Source: Hygrophila difformis
Lineage: Eukaryota > Streptophyta > Magnoliopsida > Lamiales > Acanthaceae
Assembly: GCA_030278955.1 (NCBI GenBank)
Contig: JAOANR010000002.1
Coordinates: 18,648,057 to 18,712,056 of the forward strand
DNA: 64,000 nucleotides
Direction of reading: 5' to 3'
Shown: one piece after another, positions 32,927 through 44,984 of the stretch
Layout: every line of letters begins with the position of its first letter
Position numbering within the stretch: the stretch's first letter is position 1
Made by a program: the position numbers and the translations under genes
The notes under the pieces: generated by a model
Seen by the model: only the letters and a program-made list of their open reading frames with translations
Database searches by the model: none
Told to the model about the DNA's origin: nothing

Positions 32927-35900
32927 TCACGAGTCGGGTTGAAAAAGGTTGGGATACTTCTGCTTCATATTTGATTCCAATTCCCACATCGCTTCTTCTG
33001 TACCATGATTAGACCATAGTACCTTTACCATTCTCAGGGTCTTGTTTCTTGTGACTCTTTCTCTGACGTCAAGTATCTCGATCGGATACTCCTCGTACGT
33101 CAGGTCATCATCCAGCTCAATCACATCAGTTTGCAAGACGTGAGTTGGATCGTGCACATATTTCTTCAGCTGAGAAACATGAAACACGTTGTGCACCCGT
33201 GATAACTCCGGTGGAAGAGCCAATCGGTAGGCCAAGGTACCTACACGGTCTAAAATCTCATATGGACCAACGTAGCGAGGACTCAGCTTCCCTCGTTTGC
33301 CAAATCGCATCACCCCCTTCATCGGTGACACCTTTAGCATGACCTTGTCTCCACTTGGAATTCCAACTCTTGTCGCCTCGTATCGGCATAGCTCTTTTGG
33401 CGATCTTGTGCGGCCTTCATCTTTTGTTGGAAAATCTGGATCTGTTTACTCATATCTTCAATGAGCTGAGGTCCAACAACTACAGAATTTTCATCCTTTG
33501 TCCAGCATAGCGGACTGCGGCACTTGCGTCCATAGAGAGCTTCAAACGGTGCCATACCAATGCTAGCGTGGTAACTGTTGTTATATGAGAATTCAATTAA
33601 CGGTAAGTGGTTCTCCCAACTTCCCTTGAATTCAAGTACACACGCTCTAAGCATATCCTCAAGCGTTTGGATTGTCCGCTCAGTCTGACCGTCGGTCATC
33701 GGATGAAAGGCTGTGCTCATCTTGATTTGGGTTCCCAAGGCTTCTTGTAATTTTGTCCAAAAATTTGAGACAAATCTACTGTCACGGTCAGAAATAATAT
33801 CGTGTGGCACTCCGTATCTTCGAACCACATTATCGATATACGCCTTGGCTAGTTGATCCATCGACCAATTGTCTTTCATTGGTATAAAGATGGCAGTCTT
33901 TGTTAATCGATCAACTATTACCCAAATTTTGTTCATCCCTCGAGGAGATCTGGGTAAGCCCGAGACAAAGTCCATGGAGATGCTATCCTATTTCCAACTC
34001 GGGATCTCCAACGGTTTCACCAATCCCAATGGCTTTTGCCGTACTGCTTTTACCTTTTGGCAAGTTATGCATTTAGCCACAAAATCCGCAACATCTCTCT
34101 TCATTCTCGGCCACCAATATATTTTCTTCAAATCTTTATACAGCTTATCACCACCAGGGTGTACTGAATAAGGCGTACTGTGGCCTTCTTCCATCAATTT
34201 TTGCTTCAATTCCTCACACTTGTGAGGAACGCACCACCTCCCTTTAAAGCGAATACTCCCGTCATCGTGAACTGTGAATCCTACCGCTTTTCCCTCATCC
34301 ATCTTCTCCTTGATCCTCTTGAGATTCTCATCGTCCGGCTGAGCTGCCATAATCTCGTCAAATACGGTAGATTCAATCGTCACGGCATTCACCCTTTCTA
34401 CCACAGTCCCATAATGGACTAGTTCAGTTTCCAACCTTGCTAAGTCCATATATAGTCCTGACGGTAAAATAAGAGTGTTTGTCGTGTGCTTCGCCTTTCG
34501 GCTCAATGCGTCTGCCACGACGTTTGCTTTTCCTTCGTGATAGGCTATATCCAGGTCATAGTCCTTGATTAACTCAAGCCATCGCCGCTGCCTCATATTT
34601 AACTCCTTTTGAGTAAATATGTACTTGAGGCTCTTGTGGTCCGTGAACATCCGACACGTTCGTCCGTATAAGTAGTGTCGCCAAATCTTGAGAGCGAACA
34701 CCACCGCGGCTAATTCTAGATCGTGCGTCGGATAATTCTCCTCATGCGGCTTGAGTTGTCGCGATGCGTAGGAAATAACCCTCTGGTTTTGCATAAGTAC
34801 ACACCCGAGTCCTTCTTTTGAAGCGTCACTGTACACTTCAAAATCTTCCGTTTCTGATGGAAGTATCAGGACTGGCGCTGTTGTAAGTCTTTTCTTGAGT
34901 TCTTGGAAAGACTTTTCGCACTCTGTAGTCCATTCGAACTTTAACCCCTTCTTCAGCAGTTGGGTCATTGGCCTTGCAATCTTGGAGAAATCTTTCACGA
35001 ATCTTCTGTAGTATCCGGCTAGTCCAAGAAAGCTTCTTACTTCTGTCTGACTTGTCGGTGCCGGCCAATCAATCACTGCCGATATTTTTGCCGGGTCAAC
35101 CGACACTCCCTTAGCCGATACTATGTGCCCCAAAAATGCGACTTCCTTCATCCAAAATTCGCATTTCGACAGTTTTGCGTACAGCTGATTTCTCCTCAGA
35201 GTTCCGAGTACTTGATGCAAGTGTTTCGTATGCTCCTCATTGTCCCTTGAGTAAACTAGAATGTCATCGATGAATACGACGACACAAGAATCCAGCAACT
35301 CTCGGAAAACACTATTCATGAGGTTCATGAATACTGCGGGAGCGTTTGTGAGACCAAAGGACATTACGGTGAATTCGTAGTGCCCATATCTCGTACGAAA
35401 CACTGTCTTCGGTATATCCTTCTCGGCTATACGCAGTTGGTGGTATCCCGATCTCAGGTCGATCTTGGAAAATACCGAAGCTCCTCTCAGTTGATCGAAA
35501 AGGTCTTCGATCCTGGGTAGCGGGTATTTGTTCTTAATCGTGACTTGATTAAGACCTCTGTAGTCTATGCATAACCGAAGCCCACCGTCCTTCTTTTTAA
35601 CGAATAGGACTGGCGCTCCCCAAGGTGACGTACTCGGTCGAATGTAACCCTTTGATAACAACTCTTCTAGTTGTTCCTTCAGCTCTTTCATTTCTGCTGG
35701 TGCCATGTGATAAGGTGCCTTGGATACCGGTTCGGTTCCAGGTACCAGATCAATCGTGAACTCAACCTCTCGCTCAGGTGGCATCCCTGGGATATATTCT
35801 GGAAAAACGTCAGGATATTCTTTTATGACTGGGATCTCGTCGATCTTGTTTCCCTCATCGTTGAGGTTATGCACATAGCATGCATATAAGTGATAGCCTT

Positions 35901-37623
35901 TCCGTATGAGATTGTAGAACCTCAAGGCATTCACTACCTTAGCGTTTTTCTTTCGAGGCTGCATGTAATGCACAACCTTCCTCCCTCGACTCTTGGCTAA
36001 GGAAATCTTCTGCTTCTGGCACTCAATAACAGCTTTGTATTGAGTCAGAAAATCCATGCCTAGGATGACGTCGAAATCCCCAATATCAAACTCAATTAGA
36101 TTCGCGAAGAATTCTAGGTTCTTGATTACTATCGGGGTTCCATCGTATCGTTTCAAACACGATATCACCTTGCCCGATGGTAATTGAATTCCTAAGTTAA
36201 TGTTCGTAGGCGTTGGAAGATCTAAGGCAGATATAATCCTTGTAGATATTAAAGAACAGCTCGCGCCTGAATCGAACAAAACTTTAACGGGTACGCTTAA
36301 AGCAGTAAACGTACCAGTGATCACTTCTCCCTGAGCGGCCAAATCCGCTTGGTTTATCACATTCAAGCGTCCCATTGCTCCCCCCCTGATTTCCTTGTTG
36401 GTTGTGATTTAGAGGTGGCCTCTGTGCCTGTGGAACCCTTTGACCTTGATTAGGTTGCTGGTTCGTGCCAGCTGGCCTGTTCCCTTGAGGACGGTTCAAC
36501 AGATCCGGCCTCTTCTCGATACGTTCCTCTCTCGTCCAGCACTCCTTTTTCATATGGCCTTCTCGGCCACACCGGTAACAATGCCCCGGTCTTGGGCATT
36601 CGCGCACCAAGTGCGGAATGTCGCACTTCTGGCATCTGGGTATGAAGGCGCCCTGGTTATCCGGCCTCCGGTTTCCTTGACCTCCTCGATTGAATTCTCT
36701 GTTATCTGGCCTCTTCTGACCGTCATTTCTCCCTTGGTCATTTCCCCTCCTGAAGTGATTTCCAGTGTTATTGTTCCGGTTCTTCTTATCAAAGTTGTTT
36801 AGGCCCTTGCTCGACTCCCCATGGTCCTTGCGCTTCAGCTGTTGTACCTGTGCGATTGCCACTGCACGATCGTAAACAGCCTGCAGAGTTGTGTGTTGTC
36901 CGCCAACCAGAATCTCTCTGATGCTGAGGTTCAGCCCCATCTCAAATTTCTGGGCTTTGTCAGCCTCAGTCGGTACCAGTCTTGGAGCGAAACGGACGAG
37001 TTCCTTGAACCTCGCGTAGTACTCCTGTGCCGTCTGAGTACCCTGACGAAGGTTGATAAACTCTTCGTACTTAGCAGTCTTCGTGCTAAGGGGGTAGAAT
37101 CTCTCTCTCATCATCTCCTTGAATTCTTCCCAAAAATAAACTTGCTCGCCATCAGCTAGCCCTCCTTGGTGGTTTTGCCACCATTCATCCGCCTCCCCAC
37201 TCAAGTAGTACGTCGCTACTCTCACTTTCTCATTCTCGGGACATCTGACGGCGTTCAAAAGCTTTTCAAATGTCCTGATCCAGTCTTCTAGCTTTGCGGG
37301 ATCTTCCTGTCCCTCGTAATGGGGCGGTTGGTAGGGTTTACCATTGCCAGATAGTTAATACGGGCTGCCGGCGGAGGTACCGCCGCTTGGGCCCTATTAA
37401 CCTCGGCATTGCCCAGTGCTATGAGGACTTGCTCTACTGTCCTCAGCCGTGCGTCCACAACATTGGGTACGGCGCCCGCCTGACCTCCAACATTGGGTGG
37501 GTTTGCACCCACTGGCCCATTTGCTCCATCCGGGTTCAGTGGTGCCCCACCTTCGGCGGGTACATTAGGGTTGGCATTGTTAGCGGCAGGGTTTTCCCTT
37601 CGCGGTCTTCCCCTTGGCGGCAT
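32927..37623 (-). pseudogene. Gag-pol polyprotein of chromovirus A, four small lesions
   Basis: Gag starts at 37623 (MPPRGRPRRENP, matching MAPRGRPR of B). Gag core, two CCHC-type knuckles (CQKCDIPHLVREC, CYRCGREGHMKKEC), protease [12 protein letters not shown] with FIDDILVYS, RNase H, integrase ([20 protein letters not shown]) and chromodomain (VLWSNHGTEEAMWELE) are all present. Breaks: one base missing near 37338 in gag, one extra G in a 7-G run near 36388 between gag and protease, TAG at 33988-33990 for the Trp of SWKWDSIS (a G-to-A change), and one G missing near 33352 before VMLKVSPMKG. The two G-run and single-base lesions could partly be sequencing errors. The LTRs are young, so the element was active recently. 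Confidence 0.93.
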
Positions 37624-37859
37624 TCTGTTAGATAAGCACGCAAGGGTAAGAATCAAATTCTACGGTAAGTTAGTAGTCAAGTTAGTAAGTTCTAACATCT
37701 CAAGTACGCAGAATTCTAAAAGAGACGACGCAACAAAGGAAAGGGAAAATGCTTCACCATATCATTTAGGAAAAAAAATTATAAAGCAGCTACAATGGAA
37801 AGCAAATCAAGGTAATATGAAATACGAAAAGCGATAGATAATCCAACGATATGATGCGA
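37624..37859 (-). other. Spacer between ORF0 and gag, element A
   Basis: 236 bp of untranslated element sequence between the ORF0 stop and the gag start. No feature seen. Confidence 0.5.
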
Positions 37860-38330
37860 TCAATCTAGTAGATAATCGGGAGAATAGCCGAGGAGTGCCC
37901 TGTCATGCTCATACTCCCCATCGGAGTCAAGAGGTATCGGTGGGTCCACTACCTCTGCCTCTGGTTCCTCCTCCTCCACGCCCTCAATATCAATATACAT
38001 ATCCGGGTCCTCCTCTTCTTCCTCTTCCTCCTCAGGTTCCGGTGCATGGAGTCGGTTTTGAAGGTCAACAATCTCATGCTCCAAAGTGAACACACGTCCC
38101 CTAAGCATGTGGTTGTTGTGTTGCTCCTCATGAAACAGAGTTTCAAGAGCAGCGATGCGGCCCAAATCCTGCTGTCGAGCATTCCTCAAATTCTCCAACT
38201 CTTTCTCGATACCTTTTACATGGTCCTTATATGCACTAACCTCATCACGGCTATGTCTTAACTCATGCATGATACTAGTCATCGAACATAGCATATCGGT
38301 CATAATGTCAAAAAGCTTTGGGTCGGCCAT
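37860..38330 (-). CDS. ORF0 of element A
   Basis: 156 residues in the same place as the ORF0s of B and the array. The N-terminal 100 residues look like a coiled coil (MADPKLFDIMTDMLCSM, VKGIEKELENLRNARQQDL, RVFTLEHEIVDLQNRL). A run of eight Glu follows and then an acidic tail (DPDMYIDIEGVEEEEPEAE, PIPLDSDGEYEHDRALL). The VFHGPLGTG motif of the other two is absent, but layout, charge and position agree. The frame is intact although gag-pol next to it is broken four times. Function unknown. Confidence 0.65.
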   Translation of the reverse strand: MADPKLFDIMTDMLCSMTSIMHELRHSRDEVSAYKDHVKGIEKELENLRNARQQDLGRIAALETLFHEEQHNNHMLRGRVFTLEHEIVDLQNRLHAPEPEEEEEEEEDPDMYIDIEGVEEEEPEAEVVDPPIPLDSDGEYEHDRALLGYSPDYLLD

Positions 38331-38577
38331 CTAAAAATAAATTTTAACATATCAATATCTTGCACATTCCAAGTACATATGTTAATGCATATGCACCCCC
38401 AAAAAATAATAATAATATTTTGAGACTTGTCGAATTTTTGAGATATATTTTTTCATGGGTTTTAAAATAAATTTACTTTCCATGGAAATAATATTTAAAA
38501 AGCTTAAAAATAATATTTAATATTTTGGGCCTCTATATTGGGCCGAAAAATAATAATTTTAAAAATAAATAATTCGG
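38331..38577 (-). other. Leader between PBS and ORF0, element A
   Basis: AT-rich leader with a CCATGGAAA/TTTCATGG pair at 38453-38485, also found in the array leaders (for example 5694-5726). No ORF. Confidence 0.45.
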
Positions 38578-38589
38578 GCTCTGATACCA
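38578..38589 (-). other. Primer binding site, initiator tRNA-Met, element A
   Basis: The minus strand reads TGGTATCAGAGC, a perfect match, three bases inside the 5' LTR. Confidence 0.95.
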
Positions 38590-38592
38590 CTT

Positions 38593-41279
38593 TGTAACAC
38601 CCCGGATTTGGTCACCCAGGCCGGGACGCTACCGCCACACCCTTCCAAACAAGACCCGATCAAATCGAGCTTATTTAAAAGGATGCTAAGGCTTAAGTTG
38701 CATCATTAACTTAAAAATATTTAAACACCATTCAAATAAGCCCGAAGTTTAATCAGAGTATAACACACGAAATAATAATAAGCAGTGCGGAAGCAAAAAT
38801 AAACAGGGCCAAAACATGCGGCCAAAACCAGAGTCCAAGTCCAATTAAAAATAATTAAAGTGCGACAAGTCTTTTTTTTTTAAAATGGAAATCCCATCCC
38901 TCCATGCGGTGCTTACTCTGCGAAATCTGAAAAGAAAATAAAACAACAATTTATCAGTACAAAGGTACTGCGTAAGTTAATATATAGCACAACGAATTTT
39001 AAAAGTTTTTAGGAGAGTATACAAAATAATATACTTAATTAAAAAGACGAGTAAATAAATTAATTTAAAATCTCTTACACATATTCCACGAATATTTTAC
39101 CAAGGTTAGTTATGATCGAGGACACCCAATATGACCTTGGGAACTTACACCCACAAGGCCTCCATTAATATGATTCTAGGCCTAAGCCCTTTCGAATCAA
39201 CCCACCTCTGGGACTCGTACCCGCGAGGGATGTGAAAGCAGTGACCCTATACAGACCACTCCGGAGCCCTAGATAACCCATACGGATACATCTAGGAGTA
39301 TAGACTCTTACTAACACGAAACCACAATATCATATGCGTCGTTTTGGCTACACAAAAAGAGGGGGCGGCCCAACGAGCTCACGCCAAGTGCACTTACCCT
39401 CTAACACATGGCATCCCACTCGATCAAAACTCCCAAAGTTTAAAATTCACATTTTTATCATTCCATGATATTCACCACATATCCAGATTTCATATATATC
39501 CAAAAACGAGTAGCAATCGACTCTTAGTTCATCGAATAATCAAAATAGCATTTATCGACCAAAAGTGACATTGTAGCAGTTTCTGAAATCGCCTTTAAAA
39601 ATGCAGTAAACCAACTTTAAAAATTCTGGAAAAATTACAGTGGCTAGGAAACATCAAAATAAGCATTTTTCATAGAAATAGCCGTCTCAAAATTCGGACT
39701 CTAAATTGGTCATTTTAACCGATTACAGAAAGCTACTGATTTACAATTTCTCATGCTTAGTAAATTCGACCACAGTGAGTTCAAAAATTCATACCAATTT
39801 CATACATACTCCAAAAATCATGAAATTTTACAGGGATGATCTAGACACATATTAGAACAAATTTCATGAAGACATCAAGCACTAAAAACGATCATAGGCA
39901 AGAGTGAATCGAACAACAAAAACTGACTACATACATACATCAAAACTGTCAACATATATGCAGAAAATACCAGATCGAATTTGGATGACCAAAAAATGTC
40001 CACAAATTATAAAAATTTACAGAAAGCATCTTTAGGACATTAGGAACAAGTTTCATTTTGGATGGTTCTCCTAAAAATGTACGGATCATGGTCGATTACT
40101 CAGAACAATAAAATTGGTCATAGGAAAACCCTATTTGACAGATTTTGTCAAATGAAAAGATGAACCTATATCTCGAGTTGTACTCAACCAAAACCTCTAG
40201 AAATCGACGTGCACAATACTAACTTACTTGGGATGAGTTTAGGATCGAATTTCTCCTTGGTAGAATGCCTGAGATCGTCCGGATCGGCCTCAACAGTCCC
40301 CTCCTCCTACGATGGATCCTATATTCGAACGGTTGGAGAAATTCTTATCTTAGAGGCCTGTATTTCGAGTTTAGGACTAAGGAAAATGAATGAAATCCTC
40401 ACTTACCCAAGGAATTATAGTGTGGAGGTGCCAACTTCGAAAGAAACCTCTGCAATTCCTATGAACAACACTCAACTCTCACAAACACTCCAATGATCTC
40501 AGATTTTTCAAACAAATGAAATGGAGAGGGGTTGTGAGGTTAAATAGAAGTGGGAATCTGAAATGATTGGCATCCAATGATGGCATTAAGTCCCTAGGTG
40601 AGTGGTGAGTGCTTGATGACTGATAACTCCCGAAGTTAAAGCTCCCATACCCCCACTACTTCACCTTGCTCAACCATGGTCCAAATAATGCCTCATTAAG
40701 CTTGTAAATCACCTTAATCAAGGTTTGTGGAGGGTTAACACACCCAAAAATCTATCCAAAATCCCCTCCACACGTCCTCCAACGTCAGACATTCAAATTA
40801 GAGTCGTTTGGAATCGCCCATCATCAACACCATGGCAAGAAACGTATGAAACGTTATGACTTTGTCATAACAGCAGAGTGGCGCGCTGGTGGCGCGCCCC
40901 GCGCGGCCACCTGCTCGCGTTTTTTTTTTTAATATTATGATTTTAATCTTTTAAAAATCATAATATGAATTATCCGAGATTGTTGGGATAATTCGATACA
41001 TCTATCCGAGTCGCGACTGTCCGAAATATTTAATTCCGCTCTCTCGGAATTAATTCGATTTCGATAAATAAATCAAATTCTTAAACTTCGGATTTTAAAA
41101 CTTGATGTCGATTTCTCGGGTATTACAGTCTACCCTCCTTAGAAATCAACTTCGTCCTCGAAGTTGGGTCGCACTCGGACTGATAGTAATGCATGTAATA
41201 ATTCGCACACATAAAATATTTGAGGTTTGGAAATTAAATTCTTACCTCGGCGCGCGACGACTCTCTGCGGGGTATCACA
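38593..41279 (-). repeat. 5' LTR of element A
   Basis: Near-identical to 30197-32885. In element sense it starts TGTGATACC at 41279 and ends TGTTACA at 38593. Promoter candidate TATTTAA at 40540-40546 on the minus strand. It carries the same internal relic junction near 41129. Confidence 0.95.
40540..40546 (-). promoter_or_regulatory. TATA-like box of the element A 5' LTR
   Basis: The minus strand reads CTATTTAACC, preserved in both LTRs. It is the best TATA candidate in this LTR. Confidence 0.35.
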
Positions 41280-41284
41280 ATTAC
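41280..41284. other. Target-site duplication ATTAC, right
   Basis: ATTAC directly after the LTR end ATCACA; pairs with 30192-30196. Confidence 0.92.
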
Positions 41285-42261
41285 TATGTCTAAGAAATCT
41301 GTCAGGAACCTTAAAAACTCTAATTCAATTCCTACGGTTCAAGGGGTGAAGCAAATTCGACCCAAACTTAGTATAGGGTGTGTTGGCTTACCTTACACCA
41401 AGTTAGGATTTGAAAACAAGGATTTGCTAGTTTGGTTAGCAAGGGGAATCGCCTTTGGCCTCCTAACTTATCCGAGATGGCTGCGTTCTTGAAAAATAAG
41501 TGTGGAGAAGTTAGGGATGTTTTGCTACAATCTTGACCAGAGAAAGGAAAGGCTAAGAGGGATGATTTACCGTCTAAACTTGAAGCAAGAATGGAAGATC
41601 CTGATCTATCCGCTGCCTCCACGAAGAACTCTCTAGGGTTTTCTTCTCTTCTTTTTTTTTTCGATCGATATTCTGGTATGGGAAGAGGAACTTAGCAGAG
41701 TGGTTGGGGAAATTATATATAGACGGTAAACTAGGGGGTCTTGAACGGTTTTCTTGGACTCTAAATATTTTATAAGTTCAGCTCCCACTCCTATTTAAAT
41801 CACTTATAAAGATACGATGGAGATTTGATACCAATCTTTCCTATGTTTGTTACATCAGGTTTTCTTCCCTTTTTTTGTATATATATATATATATATATAT
41901 ATTTATACAAAAGTTTGTTATGAATTTAGCTCAACTCCTGGATGGCAGTATCTATATTTTTCAATGAGTTCAGCTCCTAGACGGCAACCACGCAATCGAG
42001 TAACTATCTTCTTCTTATTATTATTATACTTACACTTATTTTAATTTCTATCCATCAGTAGTACATAGAAGAAAATATAACTCATTGGGTATACTTTTTC
42101 TACGCCACATGCTACAACTCATATAATAGTAATCACAACTTAAATAATGATTATGTGTAGCCAAAATATATTTACTACTCCAATTAGATTAATATACTGG
42201 CGTACATATTTATTAAACAAATATTCATAGAATAAAATGAAATGATCTCGGGTATTATACA
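41285..42261 (-). repeat. Element D LTR, right piece
   Basis: Continues the D LTR after element A up to GGTATTATACA. In element sense this is the LTR's 5' part. It includes a (TA)n run at 41879-41902 and a TATA box at 41713-41721. Confidence 0.7.
41713..41721 (-). promoter_or_regulatory. TATA box of the element D LTR
   Basis: The minus strand reads CTATATATAATTT, a strong plant-type TATA box about 550 bp into the LTR. Confidence 0.45.
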
Positions 42262-43735
42262 GACTATTACACAGAAAAACTTACACAAGAAAGAAAGCAC
42301 TTGTTAGAAATAATATAATGATGTGAGGAAGGTATGACAAAGCAGTACAGGATAAACCTCATATTCATGGTGTGACACTTTTCAGTCGCCATTCTGCTAA
42401 TCAGTTTCTTTCAAGATTTTGTGCTACAAGAAAGGATTAAACATTTGAAATTGTCAATAACTTACAAGGGAAAAAAAACTAAAGAAAAAAACAAAGAAAA
42501 GGAAAAAACATTAGAAGCCATTCTTACACAAGATAGATATTTACTCAACTCGAACAGGTGAAACAAGAATTCCATTAGCTGGTATCCTGTCATATTCTTT
42601 TTAAAAAAATGCTTCAGAAAATGATTGAAAGTAACTTCAAGTTCTAATTCTATAGTTTCAGCCTTTAATCTCTATAAATACTGAAGCAACAAAAACTCCA
42701 AATTGGAGAATCAACAAAGTACATGGAATTAATCTAAAGATCATGATCATTCCCTAACTAAAAGATTAGTGAAATAAATAAAGTAACCAAGGCCAAAATG
42801 GCAAAGTGTTTTCTGAACTGATCAAGATATAGTCAAATTCTGAGAGCAAATGAGAACAATAATTAATATGCCTAATTAATCCTTCTCCAATCAGTAAAAA
42901 AGTAAAAAAAAAAAAAAAAAAGTAGCAGTCCACTGAACGGTACTTGGTACCAAGTAGAGAACTAACTTTTTACTTGAAGGTGAAAAAACACAGATTGGTG
43001 AAAAGGGCATCTAGCCTCAAAAATTAACAAAAACAAGAATATTCAAAGGGCGGAAAAAATTTCAGCCTGGAATCTTGAACTTGTGCTCGGTAAGTTTTCT
43101 CGTTAATTTTATGGAGGGCATTCTCTGTTGGCCAGCAGTATTATTCTTCACATAAATATATGTACCAACTACATAAAGCAATTTTATCTTCCAATTCTTT
43201 TTATGTTCTTTTACAGCCAAAAATAAATGAAACAAAAGCACACAAATTTGATTCTTGAACATAAACAGTGACTGGACAGAATACAGGTTGGAAAAGAACT
43301 CACGGAATGATGAATATTGAATGATAGACAGTCGATAACACATATTCAAATAGAAACAGCGAATGTGTTACTTTTTAATTTAATAAAAACTGATGAACAA
43401 CAAAGCATCGATGACACGGGTTACAGAAATACCTTCAGTACGAGATAAATTAGCCGTAGCAACATGAAAGAAGATCACATGAAACACATTTTCATGAACA
43501 AACCAGATTCATTTTCCGTGACAAACTAAAAAGAAAAGAAAAGGTAATTCCAAAAGCAAAGCAGTACCCTGTTGGAAAAAAAAATCAACAAAACAATAAT
43601 GCGCAACACCAGAGCCCCGATTTTGATCAAATACAGCAACTCGCAGAAACTCTCATTCGCCATCAGCCCCCAATTGACGGTTTTTTTTTAAAAAAAAATC
43701 GAAAATAATCATAGGCTTACCAAACAGAAATGGGA
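42262..43735. other. Interval without a recognisable gene
   Basis: AT-rich sequence with A-runs (for example 42905-42920). No coding, RNA or repeat feature that I can support; it may be the body of Helitron H0. Confidence 0.4.
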
Positions 43736-44984
43736 ACCGTTGCTTTGGATCCTGGCAGGGGCGAGATGGGCGGGTAGGACAGTGATATACCATGAGCGGG
43801 CGGCTGCTGTCAGTTGTGAGGGGTCGTGCGACAGATTTCTAGCGCTCTCTCTTCCTGTTGTTCCCTTATTTTCTGGTCAGATAGGAATTTTGCGGCGGCG
43901 AGGGGTTTTGAGGGAGCAAAGCCATCAGTACCAGAAAATAATTGGGACTAAATTTAATACAACATCAACCCACTTATTATCCCGAAAATCCCCTATATGA
44001 AACCTAATCCGTTCTACGAACAACAACAAAGCTGCACAATAAATACGACGGAGATTACTTAAAGGGACAACAAATCAATCCCCGCGCATAATAACATTTA
44101 CACCAAACAATAAGCCCAACTCAGAACACCATCTGTAAGATCCCAAAAAAAATATTTCCCACGGCTGAAATTATCAAATTGAGCTATAAAACTTCCACTA
44201 AATTGTTAAAAAAAAATTCGAAATCATTCATCCTACAAAGTGGAGGGCGGGACAGAAAAAAATGCAAGCAGAAACCAAGAAGTGAAAAAGGGGAGAAACA
44301 AAGCAATGGCAAAGTAATTACCCCACAATGGAACCCTCTGCCAGTCGCAGTGGAGACGCTAGAGGCCGTCGACGACGCGTGATGGAGTGACGGCGAGGCG
44401 CGGTGAACGACGGGCGGTGAGCGGCGAGTCGGAGTGACTGGTGGAGAACGATGGCCAGACGAGTCGGGCGTCGAGCGGCAGGCGGTGCGCATGGGATGAG
44501 AGTGTAGGAGATGACGGAAGAGAGGCGATCAAGTAGGAACAGGCCGGAGTGTAGCAGGTCGGTGCGGCGCTGGTGCCTGGCAGCGGGGATGATGTTGGGT
44601 TTCTGAACAAAGGGGGCGATGGTTCTCTGAGGAAGAGATAGGAGCGGCACCCGACAGCGATCGCAGGGGAAGAGGACGCGAAGTCGGGCGAGCCCTCAAC
44701 GGCGACGATGGCGGGAACCGTGTGTCACGGCGACGACGCTAGGTTCCAATCGGAGAGAGCTGCAAGGCAAGAGGCTAGGGTGTGATGGCTGATTCGGGTC
44801 GCGGAAGAGGTTGGGGACACAGGGGATGCGTGGGGAGAGAGCGAGTGGAGGCGGAGGAAGTTAGCCATTCTTTAGGGTTGCGGGAGAAGAAAGCGAAGGG
44901 GGCGGGTCGGATTAGGGAGAGACCCGACACTGTTACACTGTAGCTCGCAAGTTACTGTAGTACTGTAGCAACTAGTTTGGTATA
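43736..44984 (-). mobile_element. 5' part of a Helitron-like element H0 with a captured first exon
   Basis: Minus strand. The first about 60 bp (44984 leftward) read ACCAAACTAGTTGCTACAG and later GCTACAGTGTAACAGTG, matching the 5' subterminal region of Helitron H3 (CCAAACGAGTTGCTACAG, GCTACAGTGTAACAGTG). The expected TC start is not preserved; it may have been disturbed when H1 inserted at 44984/44985. GC-rich sequence inside includes ATG at 44868-44866 (MANFLRLHSLSPHASP), which looks like the start of a captured plant gene. I do not recognise it. No 3' end (hairpin plus CTAG) was found to the left. Confidence 0.4.

Larger units (their letters stand above)
30197..41279 (-). mobile_element. 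Complete chromovirus element A (11083 bp) nested in D
   Basis: Two LTRs (30197-32885 and 38593-41279), PBS 38578-38589, PPT 32886-32899, ORF0, gag-pol and 5-bp ATTAC target-site duplications. By eye the LTRs differ at about 22 substitutions and four small indels in about 2.69 kb, under 1%, so the insertion is recent. The chromodomain and polymerase motifs place it in the same Tekay/Del-like group as B. Gag-pol carries four lesions, so it is not autonomous as assembled. Confidence 0.96.
28668..42261 (-). mobile_element. Truncated chromovirus D: PBS and 5' LTR, interrupted by element A
   Basis: An LTR of about 2.5 kb in two pieces, 28668-30196 and 41285-42261, split by element A. It starts TGTAACACCCCGG and ends GGTATTATACA, so in element sense it opens TGTATAATACCCGAG. 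A PBS lies left of it, so this was the 5' LTR of a minus-strand element. Only about 150 bp of leader remain to the left, and no gag, pol or 3' LTR is seen. The right piece has a good TATA box. Confidence 0.75.
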
